Position numbers and translations under genes: made by a program. A stretch of 64,000 nucleotides of DNA, from NCBI GenBank assembly GCA_030762935.1, contig CM060899.1, positions 63,228,501-63,292,500 on the forward strand, read 5' to 3'. Under the pieces are notes generated by a model, which worked only from the letters and a program-made list of their open reading frames with translations, made no database searches and was not told where the DNA came from. This DNA is from Hymenopus coronatus. Lineage: Eukaryota; Arthropoda; Insecta; Mantodea; Hymenopodidae. Positions 1 to 11,238 of this stretch are shown piece by piece; the first letter of the stretch is position 1; each line of letters starts with the position of its first letter.

Positions 1-393
1 CTGAAGTTCGTTTGTTTGTATGGACAGGAGTTCACAAAGTCCTGTGTGAGAAAAGTATAAGTTTTTTTTAAAGCTGAAACCAAAAACAAAGAATATCTCA
101 AAAACGATCTACTCCACGAAGAAAATGCAAATAACATAAATTGTGTGTTTTAAAGTGCTCTACATTTTTTGTGTGGTAATTTTTTTTCCATCTCTTACGG
201 TTTAGCAGTTCTGCAAAATTTAGTAAAATTCGTCCAGAATAAAGTAGTCTTCAGAGGCTATTCCCAGAAAATTCAAGATATACATTTTATTTGTCAGGTA
301 AATATCTTTAATATATGATATTTTAATTAAAATCGTTAAAGCCAAAATTCCAAGATTGGAATTTTACTGACTTTTCGTTTTTGAGTTATCGTG

Positions 394-451
<58 letters not shown>

Positions 452-593
452 CCTTATTGTGAAAATGTTTTTTTTTTTGATACAAGGGACCCTAAAACAT
501 ATATTTCCGGTGAAATCTCGGTATCAAATTTTTGGGTGGAGTGCAATATCTTCTCTATACACTATGTATATAGTGCGTGTAGAGAAAGTAAAG
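1..593 (-). mobile_element. HINE-like repeat, cut by window start
   Basis: The 5' terminal palindrome (ending GTAGAGAAAGTAAA on the + strand) and the whole 5' half are present; the 3' part lies outside the window. The internal microsatellite is expanded here to a pure (CA)n tract. The next copy begins one base downstream, giving a head-to-tail junction. Confidence 0.8.
396..448. repeat. (CA)n microsatellite, 53 bp
   Basis: Uninterrupted CA run at the position where all HINE-like copies carry a CA/TG-rich segment. One of the longest dinucleotide tracts in the window. Confidence 0.97.
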
Positions 594-594
594 A

Positions 595-880
595 TCTGAC
601 GTGTTCCATTCACATGCCTTTCTCTACGTGCCATTCTGAAAACAATTCTTACGAAAGTAATATTCTTCTATCTACATGATGCTAATCGAGAGAAATATTA
701 GCAGAGTTGGCCGTATTACCGTCTTTCGTACAAGTAGAAGGGAAATAAAGGAATACGCTAATCTAAAGTGATAGTTGATTAAGTTATTCCGAATCAAAGG
801 GACTTAGTGGACTATTCCCAAGAAATTCAGAATATACGTTTTATTTGTCGGGCAAAAATATTTTCTCTACTTCCGTTTCA
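595..880 (-). mobile_element. HINE-like 3' fragment
   Basis: Begins at the family 3' terminus (TCTGACGTGTTCC on the + strand), then GACTTTCTC-like and GCTAATCGAGA-like segments, with deletions, fading out after a TATTCCCA-AGAAATTCA match. 880-1047 shows nothing further. Confidence 0.7.
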
Positions 881-1047
881 AAAGCAAGTCATTAACTGAT
901 ACTTTTCTATTCCAAGAGCTTCTATTTCTTTTCGTATAAAGTAAGTAAAACATCGTAATGTAATTTCTCGTAGCAACGTGTTACAAGCACTTTATAAATT
1001 ACGCCATGATTCTTAAGAAATACAAAATTTCCTTTCACAATTTTTTT

Positions 1048-1908
1048 ATTCTCTCTACACATCTATGTACGTATCATATAGAGAAGATATTACTCTCCAC
1101 CTAAAAATTTGAACCGAAATTTCACCGGAAATATATCTTTTAGGGTCCCATGTACCCCAAAAAAAAAAATTCAGAAAAAGGTCAGTGTGTGTATGTGTGT
1201 GTGTCCGTGTGTCTGTGAACACGATAACTCAAAAAGACGGTAAAATACCAAACTTGGCATTTAAGTTAAAAATCTTCCAGAGATGCGACAGGAATATTTT
1301 GAGAAAGATCTCTCCACACCAAACTACCCCTAACATGGAACTTTTTTCGAAAATTTTGATTTTTTAAAAAATGGTTCTATCGATTTTGATTAAAATATCA
1401 TATATTAAAGATATATACTTGACAAAGATTATGTACACCTTGAATTTTCTGGGAATAGCCTCTGAAGACTACTTTATTCTGGATGAATTTTACGGAATTT
1501 TGTGTAACTGGTAAACCGTAAGAGATAGACAAAAACTTACCAAGCACAAAATTTAGAGCACATTAAAACACACAATTTATGTTATATACATTTTTTTCGT
1601 GGAGTTGATCGTTTTTAGATATTCCTTGTTTTGTGTTTCAGCCTTTAAAAACGTATACTTTTCTCATACAGGAAATGTTCAACTCCTGTCCATACAAACA
1701 AAGGAACTTCAATCACATAGCAACCAGCTTTTGACTGTCACTTTAACCTATCGTACTCCCTTATTTCGCTTCTAATTACAGGGAAACAAGTAATAAGACT
1801 ATTTCTGCTAATTTTTTCTCACTTAGCATGAAAGCAGAAGCATACACTTTTTAACAATAATTTGTTGCAGAGAATGTATAGAAAGTCATGTGAAAGGAAC
1901 ACATCAGA
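1048..1908 (+). mobile_element. HINE-like repeat, complete (861 bp)
   Basis: Has a degenerate 5' terminus (ATTCTCTCTAC), the CACCGGAAATAT block, a TG tract at about 1187-1204, the body with AAAATTCA-type matches, GTATAGAAAGT near the 3' end, and the terminal hairpin ATGTG-N7-CACAT followed by CAGA. Short open frames in it recur in other copies and are not taken as genes. Confidence 0.85.
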
Positions 1909-1914
1909 TTTTTT

Positions 1915-2112
1915 TTATTTACTCCTGGCTAGGAGTAAATAAAAGATGGGAATGTCAATTTCAATAGCATAACGACAGCTTTTTTAAAACATGTGAGTGT
2001 TGCTTTAGCCTATCATATTCCTTTATTTCCCTTTTACTTAAAAGAAAGCAAGTAATAAAATTGTTCTGCTAATACTTTATCTCTAATAGCATGGAGTAGA
2101 AAAAACAAGAAG
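1915..2112 (+). mobile_element. HINE-like 3'-half fragment
   Basis: Matches the 3' third of the family (CTCCTGGC, GACAGCTTTT-AAAACAT, CCTTTATTTCCCTT, AAGCAAGTAATAA, TCTGCTAAT) but lacks both termini. It sits between two complete copies. Confidence 0.65.
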
Positions 2113-2120
2113 GTAATTTT

Positions 2121-2275
2121 TACTTTCTCTATACGTACTATGTACATAGTGTATAGAGGAAGTATTGTATTCCACCCAAAAATTCAATACCGAGATTTCA
2201 CCGGAAATACATGTTTTAGGACCTCGTGAATAAAAAAAAAAGCATTTCAGTAAAAGGTCCATGTGTATGTGTGTA

Positions 2276-2316
<41 letters not shown>

Positions 2317-3016
2317 GTGTAAGTGTGTGTCTGTGGACAGCATAGCTCAAAAACGAAAAGGCCGTTAAATACTAAACATGGTATTTAGGTTTGGTATCTT
2401 CCAAGGATGCGACACGAAGATTTTCAAGAAAATCCCCTCAACCCCAACTACCCTTTACATGGAAAAATTTTCGAAAATTTTAATTAAAGATATTTACATA
2501 CCAAAGAAAATGTATATCTTGAATTTTCTGGGAATAGCCTCTGAAGAGCACTTTATTCTGGATAAATTTTGCTAAATTTTGCTTTACTGATAAACGGTAA
2601 GAGATAGACAAATACTTACTTCACATAAAATGTTGATCTGATCAAAGCACACATTTTAGGTCTTATACATTTTTGTTGTGGGGGTAACCGTTTCCGAGAT
2701 ATTCCTTGTTTTTTGGTTTCAGTTGTGAGTACTTATATTTTTCTCAGACAGTAAGTGACCGTTTTCCTTTGTTTCTACCCCTGGCCAAGCAAAGAAGCGA
2801 TTTGCAATGACAATCGAATAATGACAGCTTTTAAAATATTTGACTATCACTTTAGCTTAGTGCGTTCCCTTAGTTCTGGTCTACTTAAAAGGAACTAAGA
2901 AATAAAAGTCTACTAATGTTTATCTCGATTATCTGGTGTTGAAAGAAGAATTATCTTTCGTAAGAAGTTTGTTTGTTGAGTAGCTAGAGAAAATCATGTG
3001 AGTGTAACACATCAGA
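2121..3016 (+). mobile_element. HINE-like repeat, complete, variant body (896 bp)
   Basis: Starts TACTTTCTCTATACG in the ATGTACAT palindrome and ends GTGTAACACATCAGA. The microsatellite slot holds (GTCT)n instead of (TG)n. The 3' third is a divergent subfamily, marked by GGCCAAGCAAAGAAGCGATT and TTTATCTCGATTA, called subfamily B below. Confidence 0.85.
2277..2313. repeat. (GTCT)n microsatellite
   Basis: About nine GTCT units at the homologous slot used by (TG)n in sister copies. Confidence 0.95.
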
Positions 3017-3021
3017 TATTT

Positions 3022-3164
3022 TAAAATATGCTTTTTCTGGATATAAGGGATCCAAAGAATTACGACTCTAAAACATATAATTCGGTGAAATCTTGATATC
3101 GAATTTTTGGGTGGGATACAATACCTTCTCTACTTAATATGTAGGTGCGTGGTAGAGAAATTAA
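3022..3164 (-). mobile_element. HINE-like 5'-end fragment
   Basis: On the + strand it reads a CTTTTTCTGGATATAAGG block, an AAATCTTGATATCGAATTTTTGG block and a degraded terminal palindrome ending GTAGAGAAA. It abuts the 3' end of the preceding copy. Confidence 0.65.
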
Positions 3165-3840
3165 TAATCCCTTTTCTAAAGTTTAGTCAAAGCCTTCATA
3201 AATAACCTACGAACACTTCAGTCCCGCATCTCATTTTGGGAAAACATGATTTAAGCACTGTAGAGCACTCCGCATCCCCCGAAAGGTCATAATGCGCGAA
3301 CGAGTGGCAAGATCATTCCTCTGCGTCTTGCTACTTCTCATCCCAACTCGTTTAGGATGTTCATTTGAACGCCAGTTTTCATATTTAGTGATTCAGATCG
3401 TTCTTTGTGTCCGGTGACAGAGAAATATGATAGAGCTAAGAGTTGCGCCATCATCTATGGGTAATAAATGATAAAGGCTCGTACCGCTCGGTTGCAAAAA
3501 AGAAAAAAAGTCCTAAGACTGTCACAGTACCTTATAAAAGTAAATGTTTTACATTTTGCCTCGTGTACTACCTACCCAAAATTTACGAAGGCGCTGCAGC
3601 AGCGGTTTTTGTTTTGTATCTTCACATTTTAGCCTTCGTTTAGAAACCTGTTATTCGTTTCGCCACGTCACGTGACCGTTGAGTCCTTGGAGCTACTGTG
3701 AAACGCTGTCCACGTATACTGTACAAATTATTACGTCCAAATTAGGCTTTGGCACGAGACCAAATTGTATGCCTACTTACCTGTTCAAAACCACATGCAT
3801 TGCCATTATACTGTGGCAGAAATACTCACTCGAAAATAAA
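3165..3840. other. Single-copy stretch, nothing recognised
   Basis: No match to the window's repeats and no convincing coding signal. Open frames here are short and lack recognisable motifs. Somewhat higher GC than the surrounding repeats. Confidence 0.4.
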
Positions 3841-4437
3841 TCCGATGTGTTACATTTAGCACAAATAGTCCACAGGCTAAAGTGATAGTCAAGAACTGGT
3901 TGCTATGTGACTGAAGTTCCTTTGTTTGTATGGACAAGAGTTGACAAATCCCTGTATGAGAAAAGTATAAGTTTTTAAAGTTGAAACCAATAATAAGCAA
4001 TATCTCAAACACGATCAATTCCACATAAAAAATGTATATAACATAAATTGTGTGTTCTATCGTGATCTACATTTTTTGTATAGTAAATTTTTGTCCATCT
4101 CTTACGGTTTAGCAGTTATGCAAAATTCAATAAAAAGCATACAGAATAAAGTAGTCTTCAGAGACTATTCACAGGAAAATCAAGATATACATTTTATTTG
4201 TCAGGTAAATATCTTCAATATACGTTAGAGCCCTTTATGAAAAAATAAAAAAAAATCGAAAAAAGTTCTTTGAAACGGTAGTTGGGGATGGGGGGATATT
4301 GTTGAAAACCTTCATGTCGCATCCTTGGAAAATACCGAGCTTAAATACTAAGTTTGGCATTTAACGGTCTTTTCGTTTTTGAGCTATGCTGCCCACAAAT
4401 ACTCACCTCCACATACACACAGACACGCACACAAAAA
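3841..4437 (-). mobile_element. HINE-like repeat with terminal deletions
   Basis: Keeps about 20 nt of the 3' terminus (TCCGATGTGTTACATT), then jumps to the CTAAAGTGATAGTCAA segment, so the region holding the inverted repeat and the GCTAATCGAG block is deleted. The body is good through the CA-rich slot. The 5' terminus is missing where the next copy begins. Confidence 0.75.
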
Positions 4438-4438
4438 G

Positions 4439-5420
4439 CTGATGTGTTCCATTCACATGACTATCTCTACTTCTGGGTAACAAATTATTGTTAATAAGCT
4501 TATTCTTCTATTTATTTCATGCTAATCGAGAAAAAAAAGTAGGCCGCGCCGTGGCCGAGTGGTTAGACTACTTGCCTCTCACCAAGACGGCCGGGGTTCG
4601 ATCCCAAGCGACCACATGTGAGATTTGTGGTGGACAAAGCGGCGCTATGGCGGGTTTTCTCCGGGTACTCCGGTTTCCCCCGCCATCGCATTCCACCGGT
4701 ACTCCATCATCATTCATGTATCACCAGTGTCACCGCCTGTGGTGCCATAAGTAGTTAAGTTGTAGTGGGCGTTAAACACTACAAAAGAAAAAAGAAAAAC
4801 AAAAGGTAGCAGAAATAGTCTTATTGCTTGCTTCCTTGTAAGTAGATGCGAAATAAGGGGTACTCCCTTAAAGTGAAAGCCAAAAGCTGGTTACTAGGTG
4901 ACTGAATTTCCTTTGTTTGGATGGACACGAGTAGACAAATTCCTGTATGAGAAAAGTACAAGTTTTTTAAACCTGAAACCAAAAACAATGTGTATCTCAA
5001 AAACGATCAACTCCTCGAAAAAAACTTTATATAACATAAATTGTGTGCTTTAATGTGCTCTACATTTTTGTGTGGTAAGCGTTTGTCTATTTATTACGGT
5101 TTAGCAGTTATGCAAAATTTCGTAAAATTCATCCAGAATAAAGTAGTCTTCAGAGGCTATTCCCAGAAGATATATGTATTATTTGTAAGGTAAATATCTT
5201 TAATATGCGATATTTTAATCAAAATCATTAATCATTTTTGAGAGAGTAAAAATGTTATAAAAAAGGTCGATGTAAAAGGTGGGGGGATTTTCTTGAAAAT
5301 CTTCATGTCGCATCCTTGGAAGATACCCAAATTAAATAACAAGTTTGGTATTTAACGGTCTTTTCGTTTTTGAGCTATGCTGCCCACAGACACACACTCA
5401 CACAAACAAACACACACAGA
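4439..5420 (-). mobile_element. HINE-like repeat split by a SINE; 5' end lost
   Basis: The 3' terminus (CTGATGTGTTCC on the + strand) is at 4439. The copy runs to 4542, is interrupted by a SINE, resumes at about 4809 with GCAGAAATAGTC, and stops in the CA-rich slot at a second SINE. The interruption gives relative ages: the SINE is younger than this copy. Confidence 0.8.
4543..4796 (+). mobile_element. tRNA-derived SINE (type A) with target duplication
   Basis: The tRNA-like head has an A-box-like TGGCCGAGTGGTTAGACTAC and B box GGGTTCGATCCC. A GC-rich core follows, including TTTTCTCCGGGTACTCCGG, a motif I recall from several invertebrate SINEs. The tail is A-rich. The flanks AAAAAAAAGTAG (4531-4542) and ACAAAAGGTAG (about 4799-4809) look like the target-site duplication, and the interrupted HINE-like copy continues exactly on both sides. 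The open frame across it is not a gene. The SINE family name is uncertain. Confidence 0.85.
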
Positions 5421-5719
5421 AATAAAAGTAAATGGCGCGTTATTTATGGACGCTCTTTAACTACTGTGGCTCTCAGCGTCCCATTCTATACTGGGCGTGA
5501 AAAACCGCTTAATTTTGCTCAGAGGCCTCTCTATCAGGCTTGAGGTTCTTTTACGTGGCGTAAATCTACGACACGGAACAAACGGCTTCACTTCGCTTCC
5601 GAAGGAAGCCATGCTAAGGATTTTTTACGCCCGAAAAAATCCATCGTCCTCCGCCGGGTTTGAACCCGTGACTTTGGGTATATGAAGTTAGCATGGTAAT
5701 CATTACACCACGGAGGGCG
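5421..5719 (-). mobile_element. tRNA-derived SINE (type C), near full length
   Basis: On the minus strand the tRNA-like head starts GCCCTCCGTGGTGTAATG with B box GGGTTCAAACCC (about 5656-5667). The body includes GTAGATTTACGCCACGTAAA, GCAAAATTAAGCGG, CACGCCCAGTATAGAATGGG and a tail GTTAAAGAGCGTCCATAAATA. Two more copies lie at 11.76 and 22.29 kb. The layout resembles insect SINEs with GGCACGTAAAAGAACC motifs (from memory). Confidence 0.85.
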
Positions 5720-5789
5720 TCATCTGATATTACATCAGTGTTACATAATATGAAATTATATTTATTTATACATTTTAACACCAATTTTT

Positions 5790-6032
5790 TATTAAAACAC
5801 ACAATTTATGTAATATGCTTTTTTTCTTGGAGTTGATGGCTTTTGAGATATTCCTTGTTACTGATTTCAGTTTTAAAATACTTAAACTTTTCTCATATGG
5901 GAACTTTCAACTCCTGGCCATGCAAAGAAACGAATTTCAATGCCATAGCAACCACATTTTAAAACGTTTGACTGTCGATTTAGACTAGACTATTCCCCTA
6001 TTTCCCATCTACTTATAAAGGAACTAAGTTTT
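5790..6032 (+). mobile_element. HINE-like 3'-half fragment
   Basis: Contains AAACACACAATTTATG, GGAGTTGATGGCTTTTGAG, AACTCCTGGCCATGCAAAG and the TTATAAAGGAACTAAG segment. Both termini are absent. Confidence 0.7.
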
Positions 6033-6766
6033 AACACAGTTTTTTCATGTTTAGGCAAATTTTCTTCCAAGTTTTGGCTGTCTGTAATTATAAGTTCAGA
6101 TAGGATATGTACAAATTGTAGGTAAGTGATTAGTTAAACTGAATAAAGAGGTTGCTAATGTAGAAAAAAGTCTTGTTGGAAGTTGTATATCACATCCATC
6201 TTAAAGGTGACATGACTTCGCGTGTTCCAAGAATGAAGAAGCCTGCTCACTTAAAACGTGAAGCACTCGGAATGAAGACATCAGGTCCTCATTTGTGAGT
6301 TAACGGCTACGTGACTCAGCCATCTTCCTTTTCACGTAACACAACATAGTTTTGCTGCCTATACAAATTTCAACAACAAAGAACAGGCGGCCGCCATTCT
6401 TTTGGTGATGATGATGTTCAAAAAATGACGAGGCCATTTAATCTATAAATTACGCTCTCGACGATGAACAACATTCCGGCTAACCTTCTAGCAGCTTTCT
6501 CAGATTTCTTTAAGTATTGCCACAGAAACTGCATTTTAGTGAGATTTAGAATTAAATCCTGAAATTCAAAAACCCCACTCGTCCACAAATATTATTTTTA
6601 GGAGCTATACAGTAAATAGAGAATATACTGCATTTCACACAAAAGTTTGATACCGAGGAAATATACGTTTCCAAAATATTGTTTTATCTATATTATGCTT
6701 CGAGTATTAACTGTTGCAAAAAAGTGTATGACACAAATTGAGTGTTTTAAAGAGACCTACATTTTT
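6033..6766. other. Mostly single-copy DNA with scrambled repeat crumbs
   Basis: 6033-6600 matches nothing else here and shows no coding motif. 6617-6675 and 6727-6762 hold short degraded HINE-like pieces (a TTTGATACCGAG/GAAATATACG match, and CACAAATTGAGTGTTTTAAAGAG). Confidence 0.4.
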
Positions 6767-6891
6767 TACTTTCTCTACATTTACTGTGTACATAGTGTAT
6801 AGATAAGATATTGCATTCCACTCAAAGATTCGATACCGAGATTTCACCGGAAATATATGTTTCGGGTCCCGCTGAATCCAAAAAAAAACCA
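6767..6891 (+). mobile_element. HINE-like 5' part, outer piece of a nest
   Basis: Starts TACTTTCTCTACATT, carries the terminal palindrome and CACCGGAAATATATG block, and stops in the A run after GAATCC. Its continuation appears at 7779, beyond the inserted copy at 6895-7774. Confidence 0.75.
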
Positions 6892-6894
6892 TTT

Positions 6895-7774
6895 TACTTC
6901 CTCTAGACCGGTATGTACAATGTACATAGGGATAGAGAAGTATTGTATTCCACCCAAAAATTCGATTTTGAGATTTCACCGGAGATATATTTATTACGAC
7001 CTCCGGAGTCCAAAAAATGCATTTTCAGAAACAGGTCCGTGTGTTTGTGTGTGTGCATAGCTCAAAAACGAAAAGACGGTTAAATTCCAAACTTGGTATT
7101 TAAGTTTGGCATCTTCCAAGGATGCGACACGAAGATTTTTAAGAAAATCCCCGCACCCCTAACTCCCCTTTACATGGAAAAATTTTCGAAAATTTTATTT
7201 TTCTTAAAAATGGCTATAACGATTTTAATTAAAATACCACATATTAAAGCCACTTCTATCGCAAATAAAATGTATATCTTGAATTTTCTGGGAATAGCTT
7301 CTAAAGACCTGTTTATTCTGGATGAATTTTGCTTTATTTGGTATAACTAGTAAACCGTAAGAGATAGACGAAAACTTACTGTAAAAATATATAGATCTTG
7401 TTAAAATACACAAGTTATGTCTTATTCATTTTTTTCGTAGAGCTTACTGTTTTCGAGGCATTTCATGTTTTTAGTTTCAGTTGTAAAGTGCTTATACTTT
7501 TCTCAGATGGCAGTGTCCGTTTTTCTTTTGTTCTACTCCTGGCCAAGTGAAGAAGCGATTTGCAATGACAATCGCATAACGACAGCTTTTAAAACATTTG
7601 ACTATCCTTTAGCCTAGTGCATTTCCTTAGCTCCAGTATACTTATAAGGAATTAAGTAATAAAATTCTGCTTATGTTTATCTCGATTAGCGTGGGGTTGA
7701 AAGGAGATTTATCTTTTGTAAGAGGTTTGTTTGTAGAGTAGCCAGAGACACTCATGTGAGTGTAACACATCAGA
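6895..7774 (+). mobile_element. HINE-like repeat, complete, nested (880 bp)
   Basis: Starts TACTTCCTCTAGACCGG, the alternative terminal palindrome (CCGGTATGTAC...GTACATAGGG), and ends GTGTAACACATCAGA. Subfamily B 3' third. Inserted in the A run of the copy represented by 6767-6891 and 7779-8434. Confidence 0.85.
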
Positions 7775-7778
7775 TATT

Positions 7779-8434
7779 TACAAAAAGGTCCGTGTGTGTG
7801 TGGACAACATAGCTCAAAAAACGAAAAGACCGTTGAATACCAAACTTGGTATTTAAATTTGGTATCTTCCAAGGATGCGACACAAAGATTTTCAAGAAAA
7901 TCACCCCACCGCAAAGTACTCTTTAAATGGAAAAAAATTCGAAAATATTGATTTTCTAAACAATGGCTCTAACGATTTTTATTAAAATCTCTTATATTTA
8001 ACACAATTTACAAGCCAAACAAAATGTATATCTTGAAATTTTTGGGAATAACCTCTGTAGACTACTTTATTCTGGATGAATTTTACAGAATTTTACATAA
8101 GTGCTAAACTGTACTAGTTGGAGAAAAACTTATCTCACAAAATAAGTAGAGCACTTTAAAGCACACAATTTATGTGATATGCATTTTTTCGTGGAGTTGA
8201 TAATTTTTGAGATATTCCATGTTTCTAGTTACAACTTTAAAAAAACTTATACATTTCTTTCATAGGACCTTGTGACCTCCTGTCCATAAAAACGAGGAAT
8301 TTCAGGCACATAACAACCAGCTTTTGACTATCATTTTAACCTATTTCGCTTCTACTTACAAGGAAGCAAGTAATAAGACTATTTCTGCTAATTTTTTCTC
8401 GATCAGTATGAAGTAAATAGAAGCATAAGCTTTT
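7779..8434 (+). mobile_element. HINE-like body, continuation of the outer copy
   Basis: Resumes at ACAAAAAGGTCCGTG, exactly the segment that should follow the A run of 6767-6891. It is interrupted again after AAGCATAAGCTTTT by the copy at 8435-9309. A faint remnant of its 3' end (TGTGAACGGAACATC) lies at about 9340-9354. Confidence 0.75.
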
Positions 8435-9309
8435 TACTTTCTCTATACGTGCTATATACACAGTGTATAGAGAAGGTATTGTAATGCACCCAAAAATTCG
8501 ATACCGAGATTTCACCGGAAATACATGTTTTGAGACCTCCTGAATCCAAAAAAAAGCATTTTTAGAAAAATTTCCGTGTCTGTCTGTATGTGTGTGTCTG
8601 TGTGTATGTGTGTGCGTGTGTGCTGTGGGTAGCATAGCTCAAAAACGAAAAGTTCGTTAAAAACCAAACTTAGTATTTAAGTTTGGTATCTTCCAAAGAA
8701 AGATTTTCAAGAAAATCCCCCCTTCCCAATTACCCTTTATATGGAACTTTTTTAGAAAATTTTGATTTTATAAAAAATGGCTCTAACTATTTTGAATAAA
8801 ACATCGTATTATAAAGATATTTATTTACCTGGCAAATAAAATGTATATCTTGAATTTTCTGGAAATAGTCTCTGAAGACTACTTTATTCGGGATAAATTT
8901 TGCATAACTATTAAACCGTAAAATATGGACAAAAACTTAACACACAAAAAATGTAGAGCACGTTAAAACACACAATTTATGTTATATACATTTTTTATCG
9001 AGGAGTTGATCGTTTTTGAGATATTCCTTGTTTTTGGTTTCAACTTTTAAAAACCCACTTTTTTCATACAGGAATTTGCCAACTCCTGTCCATACAAACA
9101 ACGAACTTCAGTCACATAGCAACCAGCTTTTGGCTTTCACTTTAACCTATGGTACTCCCTTATTTCCCTTCTTCTTACAAGGAAGCAAGTAATGAGACTA
9201 TTTCTGCTAATTTTTTCTTGATTAGCATGAAGTAAATAGAAATATAAGCTTTTAAACAATAATTTGTTGCAGAGTTATAGAGAAAGTCATGTGAACGGAA
9301 CACATCCGA
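8435..9309 (+). mobile_element. HINE-like repeat, complete, nested (875 bp)
   Basis: TACTTTCTCTATACG start, palindrome, TG-rich slot at about 8576-8625, full body, and ATAGAGAAAGTCATGTG followed by the 3' hairpin with CCGA in place of CAGA. Confidence 0.85.
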
Positions 9310-9754
9310 TATTTTTTATAATTAAAGACTAACTCTTTGTGTGAACGGAACATCTATTCACTGCTCCACATCTGTTTGAAACTCTTTCTGTTTCCAGGAA
9401 TAAATTTTCCAAATGGTTTACTATATTTGAAACACTCCCTCATACATATATACAAAATAAATAAAGAAGCTGTGTCAGTTGTATAGTGAGCATATACTAA
9501 TAAAATATTCTATCTGATAGATGAAAATATAATGTAAATACGCGTTCTGCTTCTATACACTGGTTTAATCCACTAGTGCAGACAAAATGTCAGCTAAAAT
9601 TGTAAAATAGCAATATGAAAATATTATTAATTCAAAACTGTTGATGCGCTTTCCATTACAAACAGTTTTTCATTTGAAATTGTGCTTTTCTGAATAGTCA
9701 ATGCATTTCAAAATTGGACTTGTTTTGGGAATTAACCCTATAATCTATCAATTA
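9310..9754. other. AT-rich single-copy DNA
   Basis: Apart from a 3'-end crumb of the nest near 9340, no repeat or coding signal is seen. It ends at the TA target site of the mariner insertion. Confidence 0.4.
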
Positions 9755-11000
9755 CAGGGGCTGCCCCAAAAGTACACAACCTAACGTGGTTGTTGTTTCA
9801 AGACACAACAATGGTAAAAAGTACCAACTTTAGAAAGCTTAAGCTTGACGATTTTACATTGTTTAGCATCTGTTTGGCAGCCATCAATAATGAATGCTCT
9901 CAGCGAATTATTAAACATGGATAAAACTGGTCACCGTTATGTGATAAATACTTTCATTTGAAAGGTCTTAGTCCAACTAATATTAAAGCTGAGCTAGATT
10001 CTACTTTGGGGGAAGTCTGCTCCTTCGTTTACAACAGGGAAATATTGGGTGGCAGAGTTTAAGCGCGACCGTACGAGCTGCCAAGACGAAAATCGCAGTG
10101 GTCGACCAAATGAGGTTACCAGTCCAGAAATTGTAAACAAAATCCACAAAATGGTATTGTATGACCATCGACTGAAAGCGCGCAGACATTGCAGGCATTT
10201 CAAAAAGCTTTGTATATCGCATACTGATGAAAATTTGGATGTGAGAAAGTTGTATGCAAGGTGGGTACCGCGTTTGCTCACTATACAACAAAAACAGCGT
10301 CGTGAGGAGGTTTCAGTCGAGTGTTTGACAATGTTCCGCTGCAATAAAGCCGAGTTTTTGCGTCGATTCATAACAATGAATGAAACCTGAGTCCATCAAT
10401 TCACACCTGAGATGAAGCAACAATCAAAACAGTGGATTGAAAGCGGAGAATCGGCTCCAAAGAAGGCGAAGACTGTTTCATCTACAGGCAAAGTCATAGC
10501 GTCAATTTTCTCGGACGAACGCGTGATAATTTTCATTGATTATCTCAAAAAAGGAAAAGTAATCAATGGCGAATATAATGCGAACTTTTTTACAGCGTTT
10601 CAGTGATGAAATCGATAAAAACGGCCGCATTTAGCGAAAATTAAAGTTTTGTTTCATCAAGACAATGCATCAGTTCACACGTCCATTATCGCCATGGCCA
10701 AAATCAATGAGTTAAATTTCGAATTGCTTCCTCGTGCTCTCTATTCGCCAGATTTAGCCCCCTCTGATTATTTTCTGTTTCCAAACTTGAAGAATTGGCT
10801 TGATGGTAGAAGATTTGCCAACGATAAAGAGGTGGAGTCTGCAGTTGTTGGCTATTTTGCAGATCTCGACAGTTCTCACTATAAACAGGGTATTGAAGCT
10901 ATTGAACATCGCTGGGAAAGTGTATGGAGCTGAAAGGAGACTGTGTAGAGAAATAAAGATGTTTTCTTTGTTAGGTCGGGTACTTCTGGGACAGCTCTCG
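9755..11000 (+). mobile_element. mariner element with both terminal inverted repeats
   Basis: The first 31 nt (starting CAGGGGCTGCCCC) pair with the last 31 nt at about 24 of 31 positions. Both outer flanks are TA (9753-9754 and 11001-11002), the mariner target duplication. The length of 1246 bp is normal for mariner. The encoded transposase is inactivated (see the pseudogene), so the copy could move only if supplied with enzyme from elsewhere. Confidence 0.95.
9811..10933 (+). pseudogene. mariner DD34D transposase, inactivated
   Basis: An IS630-Tc1-mariner transposase would bind the element's inverted repeats and cut and rejoin DNA. N-terminal ATG at 9811 (MVKSTNFRKLK) in a different frame from the main body; a second frame shift near 10015-10048 enters the main frame. 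The body runs 10049-10390, 10412-10606 and 10649-10933, all in one frame. The first catalytic aspartate position reads MNET where mariner has an aspartate, so D became N (codon AAT near 10378). The following Trp codon is TGA (10388-10390). Two compensating indels near 10590 and 10618 scramble a short patch. The other two aspartates are intact: HQDNA and LAPSD, separated by exactly 34 residues. The C-terminal region is well preserved. Dead enzyme, fairly recent decay. Confidence 0.93.
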
Positions 11001-11058
11001 TATTTTACTATATATGTCACTCTTATTCTAATTACTGAATTGGAGGATTTTTGCACCT

Positions 11059-11238
11059 TATGTACAATGTAGGGATAGAGAAGTATTGTATTCCGCCCAA
11101 AAATTTGATGTCAAAATTTCACCGGAAATACATGTTTTAGGATCCACTGAGTTCAAAAAAAGCATTTTCAGAAACAGGTCCGAGTGGGTGTGTGTGTCTG
11201 TGGACAGCATAGCTCAAAAACGAAAAGACGGTTAAATA

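Noticed and set aside
4488..4754. 88-codon coding region
   Set aside because: Lies across the type A SINE and the flanking HINE-like repeat.
9994..10371. 125-codon minus-strand frame in the mariner
   Set aside because: Shadow of the + strand transposase pseudogene.
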